A stretch of 64,000 nt of DNA from CAYUUR01 sp052034685 (GTDB lineage Bacteria; Patescibacteriota; Saccharimonadia; Saccharimonadales; CAYUUR01): NCBI GenBank assembly GCA_052034685.1, contig JBPOIH010000007.1:62001-126000 (forward strand). The letters are read 5' to 3'. Within the stretch, counting starts at the first letter, position 1, and the number at the start of each line of letters is the position of its first letter. The position numbers and the translations under genes were made by a program. Positions 17,514-25,260 of this stretch are shown one piece after another. Below the pieces are notes generated by a model that was not told where the DNA came from, did not search any database, and saw nothing but the letters and a program-made list of their open reading frames with translations.

Positions 17514-18147
17514 ACAGCTGCTCAGCAGTATAAGTTAAAGTTTTTAGTGCCTCACTGCCATATCCTTCCACAGCGTCGACAATCGTCTTGTTTTCAGAGT
17601 TATAACATGCCGCTTGAGGACCGACCCAAATGTAGTAGTAGTCGCCTGCCTTGCGCGATTTGGTGGTTATCGTTTCCCCAGTTGTTTCGTCTGTGTAACT
17701 CACTTCATATTTGTCAATTGTTTTGACGCCTTCAGCGCCGTTGTAGTCCTTTTGATAATCATAACCCGCTTTACCTCGCGCTACATACCCCGTACTCCCG
17801 TCAGCCTTACATCCACCCCCGGATTTTTCACGGTATTGACTCGTAGTAAGATACATAGTGTGGTCGTTTTCTATAACGTACTCGGGATTCTGAGTAAACT
17901 GGTCTTTCTTGAACTTTACACCCCACTCTTTAACGACGAAATAACCCTCATTAGGATCACTTGTTTTGGTTTCTTCGGTTTTCGGTGCAGACGAGACAGA
18001 TGTAACTTCTGCAACCGTTTCGCTCGCAGAATCTTTACTCTGGCGTTGATATACGTAATAGCCCACGCCTCCGATTAGCCCCAGTACCAATACCACGAGA
18101 AGCACTTGTCCGATACTATAGCCCTTTTGATTGTTTGATAAATGCAT
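17512..18147 (-). CDS. Prepilin-like protein 3
   Basis: About 211 aa from ATG 18147, chosen because AGAGGAG sits 6-7 nt upstream; the frame extends further to 18186 but would overlap the previous gene. N-terminus NNQKGYSIGQVLLVVLVLG, with Tyr in place of Phe at +1 and Gln at +5. The soluble part begins GYFVVKEWGVKFKKDQF, a beta-rich start also seen in the small secreted Patescibacteria proteins, and contains several Cys. Part of the same operon as the two following paralogues. Confidence 0.75.
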   Translation of the reverse strand: MHLSNNQKGYSIGQVLLVVLVLGLIGGVGYYVYQRQSKDSASETVAEVTSVSSAPKTEETKTSDPNEGYFVVKEWGVKFKKDQFTQNPEYVIENDHTMYLTTSQYREKSGGGCKADGSTGYVARGKAGYDYQKDYNGAEGVKTIDKYEVSYTDETTGETITTKSRKAGDYYYIWVGPQAACYNSENKTIVDAVEGYGSEALKTLTYTAEQL

Positions 18148-18169
18148 GTCTTGCTCCTCTTTTGTGTAA

Positions 18170-18718
18170 TTAGTAGTCAACTTCACGTAGATCCTTCATT
18201 TGTATCATCGGATTTTCTTCAGCGTTATCTTCGTAGCACGAAGGTTCAAAGGCATGGGGCAGCATATACTTATCAACAATTGAACATCTTGGCAAAGTGG
18301 CTGGCTCGTCTTTAGCGGGGTCATCCTTTGCACTTACATAATACTCAGCACCAGATAGCAAAACCCAACCAGAGCTGGTTAAGATTACCGGAAAGCCACT
18401 ACTGAGGCTCGTACTACAACCAATAGCAACTTTTGCATACTTTCCTCCGACCACCGACTCAATAGCAAAAAGCGGGACACCAGGAGCCGTATTATCTCCG
18501 TAGTAACCCGTGCAGTCTTCTGTTCTCGTCTGCAAGTACTTTGAAAGACTTTTCGGCACCTCAACATCTGTAGTAGCCGCCCAAACAAGGACCTTTGGGT
18601 TTACCGAGGGCTTACCAAAACACAGCCAAAATAGACCTACTCCAACTATCACAACAGCAACAATCGCCACTATGATGAGTGATTTGTTTTTTTGCCTTGT
18701 TTTTTTCTTAACTGCCAT
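18170..18718 (-). CDS. Membrane-anchored secreted protein, unknown
   Basis: 182 aa. A basic N-terminus (KKKTRQKNK) is followed by one TM (SLIIVAIVAVVIVGVGLFWLCFG) and a ~145-residue extracytoplasmic domain with five Cys (EDCTGYYGDN, IGCSTS, PRCSIVD, PSCYED plus one in the TM). It has no prepilin motif, unlike the next three genes. AGGAG lies 6 nt before the ATG. Placed between the LOG-like gene and the pilin-like genes, so probably exported together with them. Confidence 0.65.
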   Translation of the reverse strand: MAVKKKTRQKNKSLIIVAIVAVVIVGVGLFWLCFGKPSVNPKVLVWAATTDVEVPKSLSKYLQTRTEDCTGYYGDNTAPGVPLFAIESVVGGKYAKVAIGCSTSLSSGFPVILTSSGWVLLSGAEYYVSAKDDPAKDEPATLPRCSIVDKYMLPHAFEPSCYEDNAEENPMIQMKDLREVDY

Positions 18719-18727
18719 GCGGTGCTC

Positions 18728-19312
18728 CTATTGGCTGAGCCATTTAGTCACGAGGTCATCAGTGTCGATATCTTTTAGGTCATCGTCCAAGATTGCAATA
18801 ATCTTTTGGACAAGCTTTTCTGGATCGTTATCAAATACCACTAGCTTGCGGCGTGGCACTTCGAGGTGTTCAAGTAATTCCGGTATGAAATCAGCCGCGC
18901 CACCACTACCGAGCAGTACACCACAAGGCATATTTGATTCTAGCGCCGTGGTAAACTCATGCATACTGCCGATGCGTCCACCAACGGTAATAATTGCATC
19001 ACTGGATTGCACCAAGTGCACGTCGCGACCTACGTAATGCATACCCGTGAAGTTCACAAAGTCATACACACCGATTGGCAGACGATATTTGTAGGCGTGC
19101 TCACGCAGGCTACTTGCCGGCGAAAAACCAATACTCATTCCACCCGCAGCCTTGGCAGCCTTGGCAGCAAAAAACGGTAGTCCTACGGTGGCACCAGTTG
19201 TCAAAATGTGGCCAGATTCAGCGATAGCTCGGCCAACGCGTTCTGCCAACTCTTGCGAGGATTTAACCGTTTTGCCGTTGGCGGCACCAGATACACATAT
19301 CGAATATCGCAT
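18728..19312 (-). CDS. LOG-like (SLOG superfamily) protein
   Basis: 194 aa. Rossmann-like start MRYSICVSGAANGK, then GHILTTGATVGLPFFAAKAA and VGGRIGSMHEFTTALE, which corresponds to the PGGxGTxxE motif of LOG/lysine-decarboxylase-like proteins, with the Thr replaced by Ser. True LOG enzymes are cytokinin riboside 5'-phosphate phosphoribohydrolases; other SLOG members bind nucleotides or signal. Specificity cannot be read here. It starts 2 nt after the stop of the upstream 418-aa gene, so the two are coupled. Confidence 0.75.
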   Translation of the reverse strand: MRYSICVSGAANGKTVKSSQELAERVGRAIAESGHILTTGATVGLPFFAAKAAKAAGGMSIGFSPASSLREHAYKYRLPIGVYDFVNFTGMHYVGRDVHLVQSSDAIITVGGRIGSMHEFTTALESNMPCGVLLGSGGAADFIPELLEHLEVPRRKLVVFDNDPEKLVQKIIAILDDDLKDIDTDDLVTKWLSQ

Positions 19313-19314
19313 AG

Positions 19315-20571
19315 TTACGCTTTCCCCAGCTTTTCTGGTGCAATCATGTCGTTATCAAGCTGTTCAAGTACTTGTTGTTCAAGCGTTTCTTCGCCCATAT
19401 AACGAATAAACAATTCATTCCAGAGGCTTTCCTGGAAGTGATAATAATATCGGTTTTCGAAGTGTTCTTCATTTGAATAAGCAAAAGCTACATCCATCAG
19501 ATTAAGCGCAATCGGCCCGGTCTTGTCTGGTCGCGCAACGTAATCCAGATCTCGCCAAAAGGCCAGCTTCTCGTCCAGTTCATACAGTGAATCCTCTGCT
19601 CTGCGCCAGTGTAAGTCCTCTGGTTGTACGTGTGGCTGAAAGGCTTCAGGATGAGAAGTATCTTTGTGTCGACCGAGGTACTGCTGAATAACACGCCAGT
19701 GGATGTGCTGACCGGCCATAACCGCTGCATTCTTTGGGTCTGCATTAATGGTATTCACCACGTCCACACCAAAGTGTGCGCGCGTAGAGATAAACTTGAA
19801 GAACGCGCTATACAACCGGATCTCATTTACGTAATGAAACAAGAGCGACATCGTCTTCAGTGGTAAACCACGCATTTTCTCGCGCTGCATTGGCAATACT
19901 GCGATGATTCCCATCTCTTTGGAATGCGTTACGTTGTGGAGCTTTTTCTTAGTGAAGGCGTCTGACAGTTCAACCCACTTGTCGTGATCCATCTCAACAA
20001 TTTCGATCTTACGCTCTTCAAAATCCTTTGGTTTAATCGTCTTCATCAGCTCGTTAAATTTACTGAGCCATTCTGGACCTTCGGAGAACCTGAGTCCGAC
20101 GTACATTTCACTAAAAGGTTCGTGCTTAAGCATGCTGTCGATAGATCGATAACCAAGCTGCGCCATCATCTTCTTGGGCGGCATCTTTTTTAGCATCTTT
20201 TTTGCAACAGATCGCTTCAGTGCCCAGCATTTCATCGGCACACCAGAGCCTCGCACTGTTTTGACCATCGGCGGCACGAGCGTCCTAATTACTTCTGTGC
20301 CTTCTGGGAGCTTAAGCGTGTCTGTAATAATTCGATTATTGTCTTCTCTGACACGGTTTAGAAGGGCGTAGTAGAGTTCTTTGCCAGTTGTGTCGTTCGG
20401 GTCAAGCCCCAGCTCTTTTGTCTTTAGATTAACCTGACCGACGATTTCAGCAGTTAGTCTGACATCGGCACTCGGGTTGCCACTGGCTTTTTCCAGGTCA
20501 CGAATTGCCATTGTAAATAGGGGCTCTTCGGCAGTCAATAACTCTGATAATAACCGTGACATCTTAGTCAT
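19315..20571 (-). CDS. Unknown 418-aa soluble protein
   Basis: 418 aa, no family recognised. Predominantly helical and charged. A basic stretch (KRSVAKKMLKKMPPKKMM, ~122-140) is followed by a His/Trp-rich C-terminal half (QHIHWRVIQQYLGRHKDTSH, FWRDLDYVARPDKTGP, YYYHFQESLWNELFIRYMGE). No signal peptide or TM. First gene of a likely six-gene operon leading to the LOG-like and pilin-like genes. A possible second start at 20562 has TAATCT upstream. Confidence 0.6.
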   Translation of the reverse strand: MTKMSRLLSELLTAEEPLFTMAIRDLEKASGNPSADVRLTAEIVGQVNLKTKELGLDPNDTTGKELYYALLNRVREDNNRIITDTLKLPEGTEVIRTLVPPMVKTVRGSGVPMKCWALKRSVAKKMLKKMPPKKMMAQLGYRSIDSMLKHEPFSEMYVGLRFSEGPEWLSKFNELMKTIKPKDFEERKIEIVEMDHDKWVELSDAFTKKKLHNVTHSKEMGIIAVLPMQREKMRGLPLKTMSLLFHYVNEIRLYSAFFKFISTRAHFGVDVVNTINADPKNAAVMAGQHIHWRVIQQYLGRHKDTSHPEAFQPHVQPEDLHWRRAEDSLYELDEKLAFWRDLDYVARPDKTGPIALNLMDVAFAYSNEEHFENRYYYHFQESLWNELFIRYMGEETLEQQVLEQLDNDMIAPEKLGKA

Positions 20572-20620
20572 AGATTACCACAAGCGTAATAACAGCGTAA
20601 AGCAAAGTATCCGTTTATGC

Positions 20621-20649
20621 TTGCAATACTTTTAGTTCACTATCATAGT
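20621..20649 (+). promoter_or_regulatory. Promoter of the CDP-alcohol phosphatidyltransferase gene
   Basis: TTGCAA (20621-20626), 17-nt spacer, CATAGT (20644-20649), then 9 nt to the ATG at 20659. It supports 20659 over the in-frame ATG at 20617. Confidence 0.45.
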
Positions 20650-20658
20650 GACAGCATT

Positions 20659-21420
20659 ATGTTTAGGCCGAACCGAGCTATTGGTATATCAGAAAGGGCT
20701 GGCCAGAGTCTTGAGAAGTTAGCTTCCGCCCTATCGTTAAGTCGAGTTGTTGGCGGGCTTGCTGTTGCTAACCATGTTGAAAAAACGCCAAATTACCAAA
20801 GCTGGAAGTTAGCATTCACTTTTGGCGCACTGGCTGCCACTGATTTCATTGACGGAAAGTTCGCGCGCTTTGGTAGAAAGCTCCAAGGCAAGAACGAGGA
20901 AGTCCGGCGACCCTTCAGTGCCTATGTTGATCAGTTGTCAGACAAAGTCATGATTGACGCTATTCTGGTGGCCGTCGCTAAACGCGAGGCTCAGAATGGA
21001 AACTACGTCTACTCCCAAGCTATGAGTGGCGCTGCTCTGATAGACATCGGTAGGAACATACTGGTGACACGTGACCGCATCAACGCAGACCGACAGAACA
21101 TTGACTCACGTGCCCAAAAAGGAGGCAAACTTAAAGCATTAGAGCAAGACCTCGTCGTTGGCGCCGCATTAAGCCCACTTTCAAACAATCGTGTCGGGCG
21201 CTTCATTATCGGTGTCGCTGCAGCACATGCCGAATTTGAAGCCGTTAAGAGCGGTATCGACCTTCATACATCATTCGAGGTGTCACGCAGCCAGCTGGCG
21301 ACTCAAGAAGTACCGGAAACTATAGTTGAGCAACCGCAACCTTCATCGGATCAATGGTTGCATGCAGGCGCAGAATACCTGGCTTCGCACCTAGCTGAGT
21401 CACCACACTTGTTGAATTAG
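20659..21420 (+). CDS. Divergent CDP-alcohol phosphatidyltransferase
   Basis: About 253 aa. The CDP-alcohol phosphotransferase signature is recognisable but altered: DFIDGKFAR gives the DxxDGxxAR half, then a longer-than-usual spacer (GRKLQGKNEEVRRPF), then SAYVDQLSD gives the xxxxDxxxD half with Ser in place of Gly. The four Asp that bind metal are kept. The family makes phospholipids from CDP-diacylglycerol; product unknown. Hydrophobic helices are less evident than usual after residue 150. The last 101 nt are antisense to the end of the pfkB gene. Confidence 0.7.
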   Translation: MFRPNRAIGISERAGQSLEKLASALSLSRVVGGLAVANHVEKTPNYQSWKLAFTFGALAATDFIDGKFARFGRKLQGKNEEVRRPFSAYVDQLSDKVMIDAILVAVAKREAQNGNYVYSQAMSGAALIDIGRNILVTRDRINADRQNIDSRAQKGGKLKALEQDLVVGAALSPLSNNRVGRFIIGVAAAHAEFEAVKSGIDLHTSFEVSRSQLATQEVPETIVEQPQPSSDQWLHAGAEYLASHLAESPHLLN

Positions 21421-22294
21421 CACTCGCAAATGTCATCGCAGCTTCAATTGAGCCGCCACTTGCAATCTTGGCCACAAAACCACTGGTAAAGGCATCGCCT
21501 GCCCCGCTCCGGTCAATCACCTTTACGTCTTTATACAAACCCGCACGATAGATGCTCTGACCGTCGCAGGCAATTGAGCCTTTAGGCCCGTCAGTAACCA
21601 ACACGAGCGGCACAATCCGCGTGGCCTTCTGTAACAGCTTCTTGGTGTCGTTCTCGGGGATCAGTTGCTGCATTTCTTCTTTGTTAACGCTCAGGATATG
21701 GCATGACTTCATGAGCTCTAGAAACTCTTTGCGGTGAGCAAGTTCACCTTTGCCAGGATTTACCGCCACACGTATACCGTGCGTCTTAGCGTAGCTAATA
21801 ATACGCTTGAGGGCATCAAAATCACCGGACAGAGAACTCACATAAAACCAGTCGGCTTCAATGCCATGAAAATGGCTATCCTTAAGATCATAATGGTTGG
21901 ACGCGCCCCGGTATGTCAGGATTGTTCGCTCACCATTAGGAGCCAACATCAGCACAGAATAACCAGTGTTATATTGCTTCGATTCCAGAACCAGCGTAGT
22001 GTCCACTTCATCCGCATGCAAAGCATCAAGCACAGCACGACCAGCTATGTCGCGGCCAATACGACCCATATACATGCTGTGTAGACCTTGCCGGGCAAAC
22101 GTCACGCTCGCATTAGTTGCACCACCACCGGTAGAAAATACGACTTCTTCTACTTCGTTTTTACTTCCCAGATTAAATTCGGCCTTCAGGCCATCGTCTT
22201 CACGTTCAGGCCTGAATATCTTACCCAGCAAAAAAACATCCTGTACGGCCGCACCAATAGACACTATCCGCGGCACCACAGCGCTCCTAGCCAT
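21320..22294 (-). CDS. PfkB-family sugar kinase
   Basis: 324 aa from ATG 22294; the open frame reaches 22426 but that part is the fba gene in another frame. PfkB motifs: GGGATNASVTFARQGL near residue 45 and the catalytic loop DRSGAGDAFTSGFVAKI near residue 270 with the base Asp in GAGDAF. The start overlaps the fba stop by 8 nt (GATGGCTAG), so it is coupled to the aldolase. That pairing suggests a fructose-6-phosphate, fructose-1-phosphate or related sugar-phosphate substrate, but ribokinase or adenosine-kinase activity is not excluded by sequence. Confidence 0.85.
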   Translation of the reverse strand: MARSAVVPRIVSIGAAVQDVFLLGKIFRPEREDDGLKAEFNLGSKNEVEEVVFSTGGGATNASVTFARQGLHSMYMGRIGRDIAGRAVLDALHADEVDTTLVLESKQYNTGYSVLMLAPNGERTILTYRGASNHYDLKDSHFHGIEADWFYVSSLSGDFDALKRIISYAKTHGIRVAVNPGKGELAHRKEFLELMKSCHILSVNKEEMQQLIPENDTKKLLQKATRIVPLVLVTDGPKGSIACDGQSIYRAGLYKDVKVIDRSGAGDAFTSGFVAKIASGGSIEAAMTFASANSTSVVTQLGAKPGILRLHATIDPMKVAVAQL

Positions 22295-23204
22295 CCAGCT
22301 GCGCCTTGCCTTCACTGTTAAACAGCGATATCTTCTGCTCGACAACCTGCTGAACAGCATCAACCACGTCATCCATGAGTTTAACCACTGCATATTCGGT
22401 CGGGTTATCCTTGAGAGCCTTTTCAAGCGTCAACCGATACGCGATGCGCATGTCAGAATTTATGTTGATTTTGGTAACGCCAGCTTGGACTGCTTCTTTG
22501 TAATAGTGCCCTGGCGTACCGCTGCCGCCGTGCAGGCTAATGTTGCAGCTTATAGCTTTACGAATCTGCTTGAGGAGTTCGATGTCCAGGTGTTTAGGCA
22601 CCGGATATTTACCATGTAAATTACCGATTGCAGCAGCAAAGGTGTCGATGCCGGTATCTTGGACAAACTGCTGGGCAGACTCCGGAGTACTGAAGGTCTT
22701 TTTAATCTCTTGATAGTCTATCTTCTCGGTATGAAGGTTTGAACTGCCAGCAAAGTAGTGCATCTCACTCTCTACTAAGGCACCGGTAAGTCGCGCGCAA
22801 GTCACAACTCGACGGGTTGCTTCCACAATCTCAGCATCAGTAGCATCGTGGTTGGCCTGACTGATATCAATATGGATAAACTCGTAACCAGCTTCAATCC
22901 CAGCAATAGCATCTTCAACAGTCGGCGAATGATCAAGGTTGATATACATCTCAACCCCAAACTCTTGTTTGTAGTTGTCCACCATGTCACGGACGTTCTC
23001 GTGACCTAGGGATTCTACTTCACCCTGGCTCACTTCTACCAGCACCGGAGCATTTTTGGCCTTAGCAGCCTGAACGACCGCCTTGAGCGTTTCCTGATTG
23101 TCTAGGTTGAAAGCACCGACGGCAAACTTCTGTTTGCGTGCTCGCTTCATGAGTTCACGCGCTTGAGCAGAGTTAGCACGCATTTGTTTTAGTGATAAAG
23201 CCAT
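22287..23204 (-). CDS. fba: Class II fructose-bisphosphate aldolase family protein
   Basis: About 305 aa from ATG 23204. Class II aldolase features: FAVGAFNLDNQETLKAVV at the start, the Asp-His pair in INLDHSPTVEDA, HIDIS, the zinc His in NLHGKYPVP, SLHGGSGTP and ININSDMRIAY (phosphate-binding loops). It interconverts fructose-1,6-bisphosphate with triose phosphates, or a related ketose bisphosphate such as tagatose-1,6-bisphosphate. TACAAT lies 6 nt before the chosen ATG; the upstream in-frame GTG at 23240 would lie in the -35 region. Confidence 0.92.
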   Translation of the reverse strand: MALSLKQMRANSAQARELMKRARKQKFAVGAFNLDNQETLKAVVQAAKAKNAPVLVEVSQGEVESLGHENVRDMVDNYKQEFGVEMYINLDHSPTVEDAIAGIEAGYEFIHIDISQANHDATDAEIVEATRRVVTCARLTGALVESEMHYFAGSSNLHTEKIDYQEIKKTFSTPESAQQFVQDTGIDTFAAAIGNLHGKYPVPKHLDIELLKQIRKAISCNISLHGGSGTPGHYYKEAVQAGVTKININSDMRIAYRLTLEKALKDNPTEYAVVKLMDDVVDAVQQVVEQKISLFNSEGKAQLDG

Positions 23205-23210
23205 TCCCGT

Positions 23211-23239
23211 ATTGTAACTGCTTGTGCTTGCTATTTCCA
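23211..23239 (-). promoter_or_regulatory. fba-pfkB promoter with shared 11-mer
   Basis: Minus strand: TGGAAA (23234-23239), 17-nt spacer, TACAAT (23211-23216), 6 nt, ATG. The spacer holds CAAGCACAAGC (23220-23230), which is also found in the gap promoter. Confidence 0.6.
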
Positions 23240-23306
23240 CTGCTAAGACATTATTACGTTTTATGACAGTCTTAATAACATAGTAGAGGCTGACTATTAA
23301 TAGTCG

Positions 23307-24278
23307 CTAACCAGCTAGATGATGAGCAGCAAGCGCAATATGTTTAGCTGTAAGGCCAAAGTGTTCTAGTAATTCATCTGGCGTGCCTGATTCACCAAAT
23401 CTATCACGCATACCAATACGCTTCATTGGCCGCGGGCAATGCTCGCCCAGTAGTTCAGCAATTGCCCCACCAAAGCCAGCATTTATCTGAGCTTCCTCAA
23501 CAGTGATGACAGCTTTGGTTTTGCGTACACTGCGTAGAATGGTATCTTCATCAAGCGGCTTTATGGTCGGTACATGCACCACCTCTGCTTCGATGCCTTG
23601 CGCAAACAGCATCTCAGCTGCCTTGAGGGCCTGGAACGTCATTGAGCCAGTTGAGAGGATAGTAATGTCATTTCCTGTTGTCAGCACATAGGCTTCGCCA
23701 ATTTCAAACGGCGTTTTGTCTGTCGTGAATATTGGGGTAGCTTCGCGTGCTAATCGTAGGTAAGCTGGTCGCTTATCTTCAGCCAGTGCTAACGTCGCCT
23801 TCTCGGCTTCTATACTGTCGCCAGGCGCAATCACTACCATATTTGGCAGTGCCCGCATAAGCGCGATGTCTTCTAGCATCTGGTGGGTAGCGCCATCCGG
23901 ACCAACTGATACGCCGGCGTGTGAGCCAACGATTCGTACCGGGCGGTCATTGAGACATATCGTTGTTCTTATCTGCTCCCAGTTGCGGCCAGGACTAAAC
24001 GCTGCGTAGCTACTCACAAACGGTATCTTGCCCATCGCGGCCATGCCTGAGCCAACTGTCACCAGGTTCTGCTCAGCAACACCAATCTCAACAAAGCGAT
24101 CCGGAAACTCCTGTTTAAACAAGTGCATTTGCGTCGACTCAGTTAGATCAGCACATGCAGCTACAACGTTTTTGTTTAACTTGCCTGCTTGCAGCAAACC
24201 CCTACCAAAACCTTTACGAATCGGCTCAGACTCAAAATCGTCTTTGGCATAATTTTTGTCAACTAAATATAAACTCAT
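23307..24278 (-). CDS. Transketolase, C-terminal subunit
   Basis: 323 aa. Holds the pyrimidine-binding and C-terminal domains of transketolase: DLTESTQMHLFKQEFPDRFVEIGVAEQNLV has the catalytic Glu of the EQN motif that activates thiamine diphosphate, followed by GPDGATHQMLEDIALMR and the C-terminal VVHVPTIKPLDEDTI domain. Split transketolases are frequent in archaea and Patescibacteria. Its ATG overlaps the stop of a 40-codon ORF (ATGA) that bridges it to the N-terminal subunit gene. It acts with that subunit in the non-oxidative pentose-phosphate pathway. Confidence 0.93.
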   Translation of the reverse strand: MSLYLVDKNYAKDDFESEPIRKGFGRGLLQAGKLNKNVVAACADLTESTQMHLFKQEFPDRFVEIGVAEQNLVTVGSGMAAMGKIPFVSSYAAFSPGRNWEQIRTTICLNDRPVRIVGSHAGVSVGPDGATHQMLEDIALMRALPNMVVIAPGDSIEAEKATLALAEDKRPAYLRLAREATPIFTTDKTPFEIGEAYVLTTGNDITILSTGSMTFQALKAAEMLFAQGIEAEVVHVPTIKPLDEDTILRSVRKTKAVITVEEAQINAGFGGAIAELLGEHCPRPMKRIGMRDRFGESGTPDELLEHFGLTAKHIALAAHHLAG

Positions 24279-24397
24279 ACACTACCCCTAGGCCAATGCG
24301 ACCATTGTTCATTTTGGGCAGTCTTACAGAGAGCAGCTCGAGAAGACTTGTCTTCACGGCGCGAAACGCTGCCAAAAATGTGCAATGCGAGCATCAT
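24275..24397 (-). CDS. 40-codon ORF bridging the transketolase halves
   Basis: The 115-nt gap between tktN and tktC is a single open frame: ATGATG at 24397-24392, 40 codons, stop TGA at 24277-24275. Its first ATG overlaps the tktN stop (ATGA) and its stop overlaps the tktC start (ATGA), so ribosomes could pass through all three frames by reinitiation. The peptide begins MMLALHIFGSVSRRED and has one Cys, two Trp and a basic centre; no family recognised. It may be a real small subunit or linker, or only a coupling device. Chance openness over 40 codons is not negligible. Confidence 0.45.
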   Translation of the reverse strand: MMLALHIFGSVSRREDKSSRAALCKTAQNEQWSHWPRGSV

Positions 24398-25260
24398 TGG
24401 TGTTCGCTCCTAATCTTGCCCTCTAAGGTACGCAGATCGTGCAGTGCTTTCTTGGCTTGTTCATGATCTGGTGGCGCCCCATGCCAGTGAAAGTCTGACT
24501 CCATAAAGCTTACGCCCTTGCCAGGAATGGTATGAGCGATTATCATGACGGGCTTTTCGACGATCGCCTTTGCCATCGAACAAGCATCAATAACCGCTTC
24601 CATGTTGTTGCCGTCAATCTCAATGACGTGCCAACCGAATGATTCCCATTTAGCCCGTAAGTCTTCGAGTGGCATAACAGATTCTGTCGGCCCATCTATC
24701 TGGATGTTGTTACGGTCAATAATCCCAATGACATTAGTAAGCTTATACTTGGAACCCAGCATGGCAGCTTCCCAGACATTACCTTCGTTCAGTTCGCCAT
24801 CACCCATGACAACGTACACCCAACGATGCTGCTGCTCATCCATGCGCATTGCCAGCGCCATGCCGCAGGCTTGACTCAAGCCACAGCCGAGCGGTCCACT
24901 GGTATTCTCTAGCCCAGGTAATTTAATGCGTTCTGGATGACCCTGCAAACGTGAGCCAAGTTTTCTGAGTGTCATAAGTTCCTTAACGTCAAAATACCCG
25001 GCATGCGCCATCGTGGCATATTGCACCGGAACACAGTGGCCGTTACTGAGGAGCAAGATATCGCGTTCAGTCCAGTCTGGTTTCTTTGGGTCGTGCCGTA
25101 ATACGTCAAAATACAGTGCTGTAAAGATATCTGCTAGACCAAGCGGGCCAGCACTATGGCCGCTTTTGGCATGCTCAAGCATCTTTATAATGTCTTCACG
25201 GATATCGTAGGCTAGCAATTCTAGCGCTTCAATTGAGCGTTTCTTAGTGGTAACACTCAT
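24394..25260 (-). CDS. Transketolase, N-terminal subunit
   Basis: 288 aa. Contains the diphosphate-binding domain: KSGHSAGPLGLADIFTALYF, GSRLQGHPE, and the metal/TPP motif VMGDGELNEGNVWEAA through IIDRNNIQIDGP (GDG...NN, 30 residues apart). It complements the C-terminal subunit two frames downstream. The start overlaps the rpe stop (ATGA). The pair transfers two-carbon units between pentose, triose and hexose phosphates. Confidence 0.93.
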   Translation of the reverse strand: MSVTTKKRSIEALELLAYDIREDIIKMLEHAKSGHSAGPLGLADIFTALYFDVLRHDPKKPDWTERDILLLSNGHCVPVQYATMAHAGYFDVKELMTLRKLGSRLQGHPERIKLPGLENTSGPLGCGLSQACGMALAMRMDEQQHRWVYVVMGDGELNEGNVWEAAMLGSKYKLTNVIGIIDRNNIQIDGPTESVMPLEDLRAKWESFGWHVIEIDGNNMEAVIDACSMAKAIVEKPVMIIAHTIPGKGVSFMESDFHWHGAPPDHEQAKKALHDLRTLEGKIRSEHQ

